This document shows positions 1-8,176 of a stretch of DNA of 40,047 nucleotides, piece after piece. Position numbers and translations under genes: made by a program. The notes under the pieces are model-generated. The model had not been told where the DNA came from. It did not search any database and was given only the letters and a program-made list of their open reading frames with translations. The stretch is taken from positions 1-40,047 of the forward strand of contig JAIENY010000048.1 in assembly GCA_019750915.1 (NCBI GenBank). The letters are read 5' to 3'. The DNA is from Xanthobacteraceae bacterium (GTDB lineage Bacteria > Pseudomonadota > Alphaproteobacteria > Rhizobiales > Xanthobacteraceae). How positions within the stretch are numbered: position 1 is the stretch's first letter; every line of letters begins with the position of its first letter.

Positions 1-648
1 CTCAAGCAGGGCATCTGGCCGGTGGCGGGGTGTGACGAGGTCGGTCGCGGTCCTCTTGCGGGGCCGGTGGTCGCTGCGGCCGTTATCCTCGATCCGGAGC
101 GCATTCCGAAAGGCATCAACGATTCCAAGCGGCTGACGCGCGAGGAGCGTGAAAAGCTGTTCGACAAGATTTGCGCCACATCGCTGGTCGCGGTCGCGGC
201 CGCGCCGCCATCGCGGATCGACCGCGACAATATCCTTCGGGCCTCGCTCTGGGCTCTGGCGCGCGCGGTTCGCGCGCTGCCCCAGGCGCCGCAGCATGTG
301 TTTGTCGATGGTCGCGACCGGATCGATGTCACCTGCGACTGCGACCCGGTGATTGGCGGCGACGGGCTGTTGCTCTCGATCGCGGCCGCCTCGATTGTCG
401 CGAAGGTGACGCGCGACCGGCTGATGTGCAAACTGGCCAAGGATCATCCGCAATACGGCTTCGACTCGCATATGGGCTATGCTGTGCCTGTGCATCTGGC
501 GGCGCTGGATCGCTTTGGTCCGACCGCGCATCACCGCCGCTTCTTTGCGCCGGTCGCTGCGGCTCGCGCCAAGCATGAAGGCATTCCACCCGATCAGATC
601 GAGCTGCCATCGCTTGACCACCCGGAAACCATCGCCGTGGTTGCCTGA
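1..648 (+). CDS. rnhB: Ribonuclease HII (5' end outside window)
   Basis: Cleaves the RNA strand of RNA-DNA hybrids and removes single ribonucleotides misincorporated in DNA, with Mg2+ or Mn2+ in the cytoplasm. The frame is open from base 1 ([17 protein letters not shown]), so the GTG at 22 is internal and the true start lies upstream. The acidic active site is visible: Asp and Glu of [13 protein letters not shown], Asp of FVDGRD, and Asp of AKVTRD after the AAASIVAK motif. The C-terminal part (YGFDSHMGY, then HHRRFFAPV) is also typical of RNase HII. Only the first few dozen residues are missing. The next gene starts about 100 bases downstream on the same strand. Confidence 0.95.
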   Translation, partial: LKQGIWPVAGCDEVGRGPLAGPVVAAAVILDPERIPKGINDSKRLTREEREKLFDKICATSLVAVAAAPPSRIDRDNILRASLWALARAVRALPQAPQHVFVDGRDRIDVTCDCDPVIGGDGLLLSIAAASIVAKVTRDRLMCKLAKDHPQYGFDSHMGYAVPVHLAALDRFGPTAHHRRFFAPVAAARAKHEGIPPDQIELPSLDHPETIAVVA

Positions 649-750
649 TCGGACGCGGCCCTTTATCAAGCGGCCTGCAGCCTATTCCGAGTTCGTTCAA
701 AAGTCAGTTCAACGGCCCATCGTCCTCCCGTCCGGCGGTCCACTCACGTG

Positions 751-2271
751 ATGCGTTTCACATCCCTGATTGTCGAGCTGGTTCGCGCCCGGCCACGTCT
801 GTTTTTCTGGGCGACCGTGCTGCTGCAGGCGGCGCTATGGCTGGTATTGCCGACGCTTCTTTATATGAGCCCGCCGCCGCATGTCGCGACGCTGCTGGCA
901 TTCGGCCGCGAATATCAGGTCGGCACCGCGCTCGGCCCGCCGCTGTCATTCTGGCTGGCCGACATCGCCTTCCGTATGACCGGCAATCACATGTTTGGCG
1001 TCTATCTGCTGGCGCAGGTGTGCTTCATCGTCATGATGTGGGCCGTCTTCACGCTGTCCCGCGCGATCATGGGCGGTCAGCACGCGATCCTTGCCGCGAT
1101 GCTGACGCTGACGATTTTCGCGTTCAGTTCCCCGGGCCTCGAATTTGGACCCGACGTGTTGGCAAGGTCGTTGTGGGCGTTGATCCTGCTCCACGCATGG
1201 CGCGTGATCGGGCAGGGACGGCGCACGGCATGGTTTTTGTTATCGATCGAGATCGGGCTGTTGTTCCTGACGACGCAATTCGCGATCGTGCTCTCGCTGC
1301 TGCTGGCCGTTTTTGCGGTGGCCACGCGGCGCGGTCGAAAGACCCTGATGTCGTTCGATCCCTTGTTCGGCGCGCTGGTGGTGATCGTTGTGGCGCTGCC
1401 ATATTTCATCTGGCTATGGAGCAGCGGCGCGAGCGTGCCGCGCCCCTCGTTCGCCGATCTGGCAGGCAAGCTGGAGCAATGGGGCGTCCTGCTCGGCTGG
1501 CTGGTGTTGTCGGCGGCCGGCGTCCTCATTCTGATCGGCGCGAACTCTCCCTGGCTTGACCGCAAGCCGGAGGAGGCGCCGGTGATCTTCCGCACTCCCG
1601 TTGATCGGTTTGGTCGCCAGTTCCTATTTTTCTTCGGCTGCGTGCCGCCTGTTCTGCTCAGTCTTGTTGCGCCGTGGTTCGGGCTCGACCGCGTCGCGGG
1701 AGGCGAGGGCATCGCGCTGCTCCTGATCGGTGCTGTCGTCATCGTTGCGTGCCCGGATCTGATCTATCTGCGCCGCCAGCAGGTGCTGAGAACGATCTGG
1801 CTTGCGGCCATCGCTGCGCCGGTTGTCGCGCTGCTGGCAACAATCGTTTTTCAGCCATGGATGAACCGGAAGGAGGTTGAGACCTCACTTCCGGCAGGCG
1901 AGATGGGAAGGTTCTTTGACCGCAATTATACCCTGCGTGCCAACGTGCCGCTTTATGGTGTGACGGGCGATTCAGAGCTGGCGGCGCTTGTGGCTGTTGG
2001 TGCGCCGTCGCGGCCACGTGTCCTGTTCGACAGCACCTATGGCGATACGCGATGGTTTGGGATACCGGCGTTCTATGAGCGTGGCGGGCTGGTGGTGTGG
2101 CACGCCGCCGATACGGCGGGGGCGCCGCCGCCGGACATCGCAGCCCGCTTTCCGGGGCTGGCGCCCGAAGTGCCGCGAACCTTCTCCCGGCTGATTGAAG
2201 GCCGGCTGGAGCCGCTTCGCATCGGCTGGGCCGTGGTTCGTCCGGGAACGACGCAGGGCACCAAGCCGTAG
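751..2271 (+). CDS. Polytopic membrane glycosyltransferase, GT39/ArnT-like
   Basis: About 506 residues with many hydrophobic segments (around 15-40, 85-110, 120-140, 160-190, 205-225, 245-265, then more near the middle). The first loop carries EYQVGTALGPPLSFWLADIAF, which fits the periplasmic loop after TM1 of GT-C enzymes that take sugar from a polyprenyl-phosphate donor. The middle of the protein (LEFGPDVLARSLWALILLHAW) also resembles the GT39/PMT family. The C-terminal third is soluble and probably periplasmic. Target and sugar are unknown; lipid A, another envelope glycan or a protein are possible. GTG at 748 directly precedes the ATG at 751 that I prefer; no strong Shine-Dalgarno sequence is visible. 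Confidence 0.75.
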   Translation: MRFTSLIVELVRARPRLFFWATVLLQAALWLVLPTLLYMSPPPHVATLLAFGREYQVGTALGPPLSFWLADIAFRMTGNHMFGVYLLAQVCFIVMMWAVFTLSRAIMGGQHAILAAMLTLTIFAFSSPGLEFGPDVLARSLWALILLHAWRVIGQGRRTAWFLLSIEIGLLFLTTQFAIVLSLLLAVFAVATRRGRKTLMSFDPLFGALVVIVVALPYFIWLWSSGASVPRPSFADLAGKLEQWGVLLGWLVLSAAGVLILIGANSPWLDRKPEEAPVIFRTPVDRFGRQFLFFFGCVPPVLLSLVAPWFGLDRVAGGEGIALLLIGAVVIVACPDLIYLRRQQVLRTIWLAAIAAPVVALLATIVFQPWMNRKEVETSLPAGEMGRFFDRNYTLRANVPLYGVTGDSELAALVAVGAPSRPRVLFDSTYGDTRWFGIPAFYERGGLVVWHAADTAGAPPPDIAARFPGLAPEVPRTFSRLIEGRLEPLRIGWAVVRPGTTQGTKP

Positions 2272-2291
2272 TACCCCGCGCCCATGCGCGC

Positions 2292-2345
2292 TTACACCAG
2301 CATTCCGCCTGAAACCTGGACGTCCTCGACAATCTCGATCATCCC
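2292..2345 (-). pseudogene. Possible C-terminal remnant of an SDR-family oxidoreductase
   Basis: On the minus strand a short open stretch ends in IVEDVQVSGGMLV and then TAA at 2292-2294. This resembles the last residues of classical short-chain dehydrogenases (a Gln-Val-Ser-Gly-Gly-Met pattern just before the stop). Further upstream on that strand the reading becomes the antisense shadow of the AraC fragment, so no SDR body is present. The match is a handful of residues and could be chance. If real, it is the 3' stump of a gene lost in the same deletion that truncated the AraC gene. Confidence 0.3.
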
Positions 2346-2375
2346 CCAAGGCCCGGCGCGGAGCGGACGTCGGGC

Positions 2376-2888
2376 GTGTTCGTTCAGGACGTCGGGGGGC
2401 CATTGGCCGACAGCTTGCTGCGTCTCCTGCAACTTCTCGATACGCCTGCCGCGTTGCCGGTGCTGCAATCATCGATCCTCCACGAGATTTATTTCTGGCT
2501 GCTCACCGGGCCGAACAGCGCTGAAATCTGCAAGCTGGCGACCGTCGACAGCCACACCGAACGGCTGAGCCGGGCGATCCATTTGCTGCGTGATCTGTCG
2601 CGGCCGGTCCGGACCGAACAATTGGCTGCGGCCGCCCAGATGAGCCTCTCGTCGTTTCACCAGCATTTCAAGGCGCTGACCTCCATGACGCCTCTGCAAT
2701 ACCAAAAGCATCTGCGGCTTCTGGAGGCCCGGCGGCTGATGCTGACCGATGCGGCGACCGCAACGACGGCGGCGTATCAGGTCGGCTACGAGAGTCCGTC
2801 GCAATTCAGCCGGGAATATGCGCGGATGTTCGGCGCGCCGCCGCGGCGGGATGTCGAGGGTGTGCGGGCAGGAAGCCTGTCACTGTGA
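2376..2888 (+). pseudogene. AraC-family regulator, N-terminally truncated
   Basis: Encodes about 170 residues matching the C-terminal half of AraC regulators of the YqhC/AraC_N type: the inter-domain segment (LLRLLQLLDTP, ILHEIYFWLLTGP) and then two helix-turn-helix units (AAAAQMSLSSFHQHFKALTSMTPLQY and VGYESPSQFSREYARMFGAPP). Such proteins are normally about 290-310 residues with an N-terminal effector domain, which is missing here. The frame stays open back to 2313, and residues before the GTG at 2376 still look like family sequence (PGAERTSG), so the gene lost its 5' half. The DNA-binding part is intact and could still be expressed from the GTG, but a decayed gene is the simpler reading. 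Confidence 0.75.
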
Positions 2889-2989
2889 GCACCGTCGGCC
2901 TGAATCGCCTCGGTTAGCTGTTCGGCTCACTTGATTTTTCAAACCGGACCTCAATTCTAGAGGTCTGCTTTTCAAAACAGAGAACCATC

Positions 2990-3414
2990 ATGTCGGATCT
3001 TTACGTTACCAAAGTCACCGCGACCGGCGGACGGCACGGCCATATCCGCAGTGAAGACGGTTTGCTCGATCTAAATCTGGCGTTACCCAAGAGCCTTGGT
3101 GGACCAGGCGGCGCGACCAATCCGGAACAGCTTTTCGCCGCAGGCTATTCGCGTGCTTCGAGAATGCTGTCCTACGCGGTGCGCGCGAGGCCGGTCATAA
3201 ATTCGCGGACGACGAAGTCGAGGTGACGGCCGAGATCGGCATCCGGCGCAACGAGCAGCAGAACTTTGTTTTGTCAGCCTCGCTCTATGTCACCATGGCT
3301 GGTGTCGATCAGGCGACGGCCGAGAGATTCGTCAAACGCGGTCACGAGGTCTGCCCGTATTCGAACGCGATCCGCGGCAATGTCGACGTCAAGATCACGG
3401 TCAACGTGCGCTGA
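2990..3414 (+). pseudogene. ohr: Organic hydroperoxide resistance protein (Ohr/OsmC), frameshifted
   Basis: Ohr is a thiol-dependent peroxidase that reduces organic hydroperoxides. The first frame (2990 onward) gives a normal Ohr N-terminus: LYVTKVTATGGR, then GGATNPEQLFAAGYS. The second half (to 3414) gives VTAEIGI and HEVCPYSNAIRGNVDV with the resolving-type cysteine, in another frame. Adding one base near 3150 (tattc/gcgtgcttc) joins them and restores SACFENAVL, which holds the peroxidatic cysteine. As read, translation in the first frame leaves the family near residue 54 and stops at 3226, so neither product carries both cysteines. No other damage is visible, so the lesion is recent or a sequencing error. 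An ATG with no overlapping neighbour starts the gene. Confidence 0.9.
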
Positions 3415-3418
3415 GCGA

Positions 3419-4231
3419 TCAGGCGCCGATTTCAAGCGCCTTCTTCGCCATTCGCAAATCCTTCCACGCCATCCGTTTGTAGATCGGCTGGCGCAGCAGG
3501 TAGGCGGGATGGAATGTCGCCATGGCGCGGATGGTGCGGGTGCCGGTGTGATAGTCGCGCCAGCGCCCGCGCGTTTTCATGATGCCGTCCTTTAGCTCCA
3601 TGATCGCCTGTGACGACGGCTTGCCGAGACAGATCACGATCTCCGGATTGACCAGTTCGATCTGCCGCTTGATGAACGGCAGGCAGATCTGGGTTTCCTG
3701 CGGTGAGGGATCGCGATTGCCCGGTGGACGCCATGGGATGACGTTGGCGATGTAGGCGCTGGTGCGATCGAGGCCGATTGTCGCCATCATCAGATCGAGC
3801 AGTTTGCCGGAACGTCCGACGAATGGCAGGCCTTCGAGATCTTCATCGCGGCCGGGCGCTTCGCCGACGAACATGATCCGCGCCTGCGGGTTGCCGTCAG
3901 CGAACACGAGCTTGGTGGCGGTCGCCTTCAGCGTGCAACCATCGAAGGCTTCGAGCAGGTCGCGAAGTTCGGCCAGTGTCTTCGCCTTTGGCGCAAGCTC
4001 GCGCGCCGATTCGATCGCCGCATCCGGCGCAAGCGCGGCCTCGGTTCGCAGTGCCGGTGTCGACGCAACCTGCCTTGGAGCCAGCGGCACAACCTGCCGC
4101 GGCGCCGGGCGCGGTTCCGGCTCGATTTCGGTGAGGCGATTGACGGGTTCATCGGCCAGCACGCAGTCCACTCCGGCCTCAAGATAAAAGGCGAGGAGCT
4201 CGCGGGCGGTCGGCGGTCGTTCGGAAAGCAT
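3419..4231 (-). CDS. Uracil-DNA glycosylase, family 4-like, with reduced Fe-S ligand set
   Basis: Removes uracil from DNA as the first step of base excision repair. Of 270 residues, the first ~85 are a Pro/Ala-rich extension and the catalytic domain follows. Motif A is GEAPGRDED (residues 123-131), motif B includes HPAYLLR (His241), and VGRSGKLLD and RPPGNRDPSPQE are family 4 signatures. Family 4 enzymes bind a 4Fe-4S cluster with four cysteines (C-x2-C and C-x15-C). Here Cys99 and Cys183 remain, but the other two positions are Lys102 and Trp167, so a standard cluster is unlikely. I believe this variant occurs in other alphaproteobacteria. It converges with the broken ohr gene, with 4 bases between. 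Confidence 0.88.
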   Translation of the reverse strand: MLSERPPTARELLAFYLEAGVDCVLADEPVNRLTEIEPEPRPAPRQVVPLAPRQVASTPALRTEAALAPDAAIESARELAPKAKTLAELRDLLEAFDGCTLKATATKLVFADGNPQARIMFVGEAPGRDEDLEGLPFVGRSGKLLDLMMATIGLDRTSAYIANVIPWRPPGNRDPSPQETQICLPFIKRQIELVNPEIVICLGKPSSQAIMELKDGIMKTRGRWRDYHTGTRTIRAMATFHPAYLLRQPIYKRMAWKDLRMAKKALEIGA

Positions 4232-4383
4232 CCTTCCATTTTAGCTGCTCCCGACCGCGAAGGGGAGACGGAGAATTCTTTTCCCTCAGCAACCTCGGGT
4301 GATTGTCGAAGAGGGTTGTTATTGCAGTGAAAATCGGCCAACAACGGCCCTAGAAACCTTCAATTCGATCAGTCGGGCCTGTG

Positions 4384-6042
4384 ATGAGTGACGAGGCGCT
4401 TCCCCGCGACTCCATGGAATTCGATGTTGTGATTGTCGGTGCCGGCCCTGCCGGGCTGTGCGCCGCGATCCGCCTCAAGCAGATCAATCCTGACGCCAGC
4501 GTTGTCGTGATCGAGAAGGGTTCTGAAGTCGGCGCGCATATTCTCTCCGGCGCGGTGATCGATCCCGCCGGACTCGATCAACTCATTCCCGATTGGCGCG
4601 ACGATGCGGAGTGTCCGCTGAAAACGCGCGTGACCGACGACCGTTTCTACTGGATGACGCAGAGCGGCGCGACGCGGCTGCCGTCGTTCCTGATGCCGCC
4701 GCTGATGAACAATCATCACTGTTACATCGGCTCGCTCGGTGACGTGTGCCGCTGGCTCGGCGCCCGCGCCGAAGCGCTGGGCGTCGACATCTATCCCGGA
4801 TTTGCCGCGACCGAGATTCTTTATGGCGACGGCGGAGAGGTTCTCGGCGTCGCGACCGGCGATATGGGTATTGCGCGCGACGGTTCGCACAAACCGTCAT
4901 TCACGCGCGGCATGGAGTTGCGCGGCCGGTACACGCTGTTCGCCGAAGGCGCGCGCGGCAGCCTGACCAAGCAGCTCATCGCGAAGTTCGGTCTCGATCA
5001 AAACAGCGAGCCGCCGAAATTCGGCATCGGTCTGAAAGAAGTCTGGCAGATTGACAAGGCCAGACACAGACCGGGTCTGGTGCAGCACTCGTTCGGCTGG
5101 CCGCTCGGCAATTCTACCGGTGGCGGTTCATTTCTCTACCACTACGGCGAGGATCTGGTGTCGGTCGGTTTTGTCGTGCATCTGAACTACGACAATCCTT
5201 ACCTGTCACCGTTCGAGGAGTTTCAGCGCTTCAAGACCCATCCTTCGATTCGCGGTGCGTTCGAAGGAGGCAAACGCATTTCCTATGGCGCGCGTGCCAT
5301 CACCGAGGGCGGCTTTCAGTCGGTGCCGCGTCTGGTGTTTCCGGGCGGCGCTCTGGTGGGTTGCGCGGCGGGCTTCGTCAACGTGCCGCGCATCAAGGGC
5401 GTGCACAATGCGATGGGCACGGGCATTCTCGTTGCGAACTGCGTTTCGGACGCGCTGGCCGAAGGCCGCAGTAATGACGAGCTTCGCGAATACGAGGATG
5501 CCTGGCGGGATTCATCCGTCGGCCGCGACCTCGATCTGGTGCGCAATGTGAAACCGTTGTGGTCGAGGTTCGGCACCGTGCTTGGCGTCGTGCTCGGCGG
5601 TTTCGACATGTGGACGCAGACACTGCTGGGTCTGTCGCTGTTCGGCACCCAGAGCCACGGCAAGCCGGATCGCTCAACGCTGGATCCCGCGACGGCCTGC
5701 CAGCCACGCCCGGCGCCGAAGCCCGACGGCGTGCTGACCTTCGACCGATTGTCATCGGTGTTTCTGTCCAACACCAATCACGAGGAGGATCAGCCGATCC
5801 ACCTCAAGGTTGCGGATATGGCACTCCAGACATCATCGGAGCACGATGTCTTCGCAGGGCCGTCCAATCGCTATTGCCCGGCGGGTGTTTACGAATGGAT
5901 CGAGGAGGGCGCGGGACCGCGTTTCCAGATCAACGCCCAGAACTGCGTCCATTGCAAAACCTGCGATATCAAGGATCCCAACGGCAACATTACGTGGGTG
6001 CCGCCGGAGGGTGGCGGCGGACCGAATTATCAAGGCATGTGA
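4384..6042 (+). CDS. Electron transfer flavoprotein-ubiquinone oxidoreductase
   Basis: Membrane-associated flavoprotein that passes electrons from reduced ETF, and so from fatty-acid and amino-acid acyl-CoA dehydrogenases, to ubiquinone. The N-terminal FAD-binding motif is FDVVIVGAGPAGLCAAIRL. A central region holds FAEGARGSLTKQL, and GCAAGFVNVPRIKGVHNAMGTG is typical of ETF-QO. The C-terminal ferredoxin-like part carries the 4Fe-4S cysteines: CPAGVYEW and then CVHCKTCDIKDP. About 552 residues, the full family length. GTG at 4381 is an alternative start three bases upstream. The etfAB genes are not in the window. Confidence 0.95.
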   Translation: MSDEALPRDSMEFDVVIVGAGPAGLCAAIRLKQINPDASVVVIEKGSEVGAHILSGAVIDPAGLDQLIPDWRDDAECPLKTRVTDDRFYWMTQSGATRLPSFLMPPLMNNHHCYIGSLGDVCRWLGARAEALGVDIYPGFAATEILYGDGGEVLGVATGDMGIARDGSHKPSFTRGMELRGRYTLFAEGARGSLTKQLIAKFGLDQNSEPPKFGIGLKEVWQIDKARHRPGLVQHSFGWPLGNSTGGGSFLYHYGEDLVSVGFVVHLNYDNPYLSPFEEFQRFKTHPSIRGAFEGGKRISYGARAITEGGFQSVPRLVFPGGALVGCAAGFVNVPRIKGVHNAMGTGILVANCVSDALAEGRSNDELREYEDAWRDSSVGRDLDLVRNVKPLWSRFGTVLGVVLGGFDMWTQTLLGLSLFGTQSHGKPDRSTLDPATACQPRPAPKPDGVLTFDRLSSVFLSNTNHEEDQPIHLKVADMALQTSSEHDVFAGPSNRYCPAGVYEWIEEGAGPRFQINAQNCVHCKTCDIKDPNGNITWVPPEGGGGPNYQGM

Positions 6043-6199
6043 GCACGTTTGCGCGAGGGAGCGGGCTTCGCCACGATGCCGCCATACTGTCAAAGCCCCC
6101 TGAGGAGCATCGCAAATCCTTGCGGATGAACCATAAACGGGCCATTGTGCGCTCGCGACCGGCTCGCCCTTCGCGGCCCGGCGAATCAATCCAATTTTG

Positions 6200-8005
6200 A
6201 TGGAGCCCGCGCGCGTGAATCCTTCAACTCGTCCTCTTCGCGTGGCTATGACTGCCCTCCTTGCGGCTTCCATGTTGGTCGCGCCTGCGATCGGCTCGCG
6301 GGCCTTTGCTGAAGGAAGCCAAAACCTCGACAACGGCAAATTGAACTATCCCACCGCGCGCGATCTGCAGGAGGTGACGCCTGCCGGCAGTTATCTCGCC
6401 GCGCGCCATGCGAGTGCGGATCGCGATGCCAACGTTGCGGCGTCTTTCTATCGTGCTGCGCTTCGGCTCGATCCCAAGAATACGGATCTGCTTGACCGTG
6501 CTTTCATCGCCTCGCTCGCCGATGGCGAGATGGATGAGGCGGTCAAGCTCGCCGATCGCATTCTGGCCATCGACAAAACCAACCGAGTTGCACGGCTTGT
6601 TCTCGGTGTTCATGAGTTGAAACAGAAACACTACGGCGCGGCGGTCCAAAATCTCAACCAATCCGTGCGCGGGCCGATCACCGATCTCGTCGCGGCGCTT
6701 TTGTCCGGCTATGCGACGGCGGGTGCCGGCAAGCCATCCGATGCGCTGGCGAGTATCGACAAGCTCACCGGGCCGGAGTGGTACAATATTTTCAAGGATC
6801 TGCACGGGGGCCTGATCGACGAGCTGTCCAACAAGCAGAAAGATGCGGGCGTTCGCTATGAGCGCGCGATGAAGCTCGACGACTCGGCCCTGCGCCTCGT
6901 CGACGCCTATGGCCGCTGGCTGTCGCGCAACAAGGATGCGGCTTCTGCGATTGCAGTCTACGAGGCATTCGATAAAAGGGTGCCGAACCACCCGCTTGTC
7001 GTCGATGCGTTGAAGGAATTGAAGGCAGGCAAGAAACTGCCGCCGCAGATCAGCTCACCGCAGGAGGGTGCCGCCGAGGCGCTCTATGGAATTGGCTCCT
7101 CCCTGACACGTCGCGGCGGCGAGGATCTGGCGCTCGTCTATCTGCAGCTCGCGCTTTATCTGCATCCCAACCATCCGCTGGCGCTGCTCTCGCTTGCCGA
7201 TCTCTATGAATCGGTGAAGAAGCCGCAGTTCGCTATCAAGATCTATGAGCGGATGCCGGCCAGTTCGCCGCTCAAGCGCAACGCGCAGATTCAGCTTGCG
7301 ACAAATCTCGACAGCGTTGACCGCACCGATGAAGCGCTTGAAATCCTGAAGACGGTGACGAGCGAGGATTCTAAGGACACCGAGGCGTTGATGGCGCTCG
7401 GCAACATTCAGCGCTCGCGCAAGAAATTTGCCGAATGCAGCGACACCTACGGCAAGGCGATTGCTGCGGTCGGCAGCGAAAAGCCGAACTGGGTGCTTTT
7501 TTACTTCCGCGGCATCTGTGAGGAACGTTCGAAGCAATGGCCTCTCGCCGAGGCCGACCTCAAGAAGGCGCTCGAATTGCAGCCTGAACAGCCGCATGTT
7601 CTCAACTATCTCGGATACTCCTGGATCGATCAGGGCATCAATCTGCCCGATGCCATGGCTATGATCAAAAAGGCCGTCGATCAGCGCCCGGACGATGGCT
7701 TCATCGTCGATTCGCTGGGCTGGGCCTATTACCGAACCGGTGATTACGATAACGCGGTAAAGACGCTGGAGCGCGCGATCGATCTCAAGCCGGAAGACCC
7801 GACGATCAACGACCATCTGGGCGATGCCTACTGGCGTATCGGCCGCAAGCTTGAGGCGAGATTCCAGTGGGCGCACGCGCGCGATCTGAAGCCGGAAGCC
7901 GACGAGCTTCCAAAGATCGAGGCCAAGATCAAGGATGGGCTGCCGGACGACACGTCGAACTCCGCAGCTGCCGCTGACAAGAAAAAGGAAGACAAGGGCG
8001 GTTGA
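6200..8005 (+). CDS. Exported tetratricopeptide-repeat protein
   Basis: About 601 residues. The N-terminus is a signal peptide: basic start, hydrophobic core ALLAASMLVAPAI, then AFAEGSQ, with cleavage likely after AFA, so the protein is probably periplasmic or outer-membrane linked. The rest is built of TPR units: examples are around residues 65-130 (ASFYRAALRLDPKNTDLLDRA), 300-330 (LALVYLQLALYLHPNHPLAL), and three consecutive units near 440-560 (LKKALELQPEQPHVLNYLGYS, VDSLGWAYYRTGDYDNA, DHLGDAYWRIGRKLEA). It ends in a Lys-rich tail. TPR proteins serve as scaffolds; the partner is not apparent. Similar proteins are common in rhizobia. ATG at 6200 is preferred to TTG at 6197. Confidence 0.85.
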   Translation: MEPARVNPSTRPLRVAMTALLAASMLVAPAIGSRAFAEGSQNLDNGKLNYPTARDLQEVTPAGSYLAARHASADRDANVAASFYRAALRLDPKNTDLLDRAFIASLADGEMDEAVKLADRILAIDKTNRVARLVLGVHELKQKHYGAAVQNLNQSVRGPITDLVAALLSGYATAGAGKPSDALASIDKLTGPEWYNIFKDLHGGLIDELSNKQKDAGVRYERAMKLDDSALRLVDAYGRWLSRNKDAASAIAVYEAFDKRVPNHPLVVDALKELKAGKKLPPQISSPQEGAAEALYGIGSSLTRRGGEDLALVYLQLALYLHPNHPLALLSLADLYESVKKPQFAIKIYERMPASSPLKRNAQIQLATNLDSVDRTDEALEILKTVTSEDSKDTEALMALGNIQRSRKKFAECSDTYGKAIAAVGSEKPNWVLFYFRGICEERSKQWPLAEADLKKALELQPEQPHVLNYLGYSWIDQGINLPDAMAMIKKAVDQRPDDGFIVDSLGWAYYRTGDYDNAVKTLERAIDLKPEDPTINDHLGDAYWRIGRKLEARFQWAHARDLKPEADELPKIEAKIKDGLPDDTSNSAAAADKKKEDKGG

Positions 8006-8042
8006 GCCGGGACGAATTCGGCTTCGGTCACTCTTGCGTTTT

Positions 8043-8115
8043 GTCATGGCCGGGCTTGACCCGGCCATCGATCTTTTGAGAGACGTTGGATGCGCGGGGT
8101 AAGCCCGCGTATGAC
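8043..8115. repeat. Intergenic inverted repeat (Bradyrhizobiaceae-type palindromic element)
   Basis: Left arm 8043-8071 (gtcatggccgggcttgaccc, then ggccatcga) and right arm 8086-8115 (ggatgcgcggggtaagcccg, then cgtatgac) pair over about 28 bases with several mismatches, around a short loop. Elements with this GTCATGGCCGGGCTTGACCC arm are, from memory, very common between genes in Bradyrhizobium relatives. It lies between the TPR gene and ispE. In RNA it could fold into a long hairpin and act as a processing or attenuation site; no T-tract follows. Confidence 0.65.
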
Positions 8116-8176
8116 GCTTCCAAGGTGTGATGACTTGATGTCGAATCGTCATGCTTTGGATCTGAGGGCTGGAACG

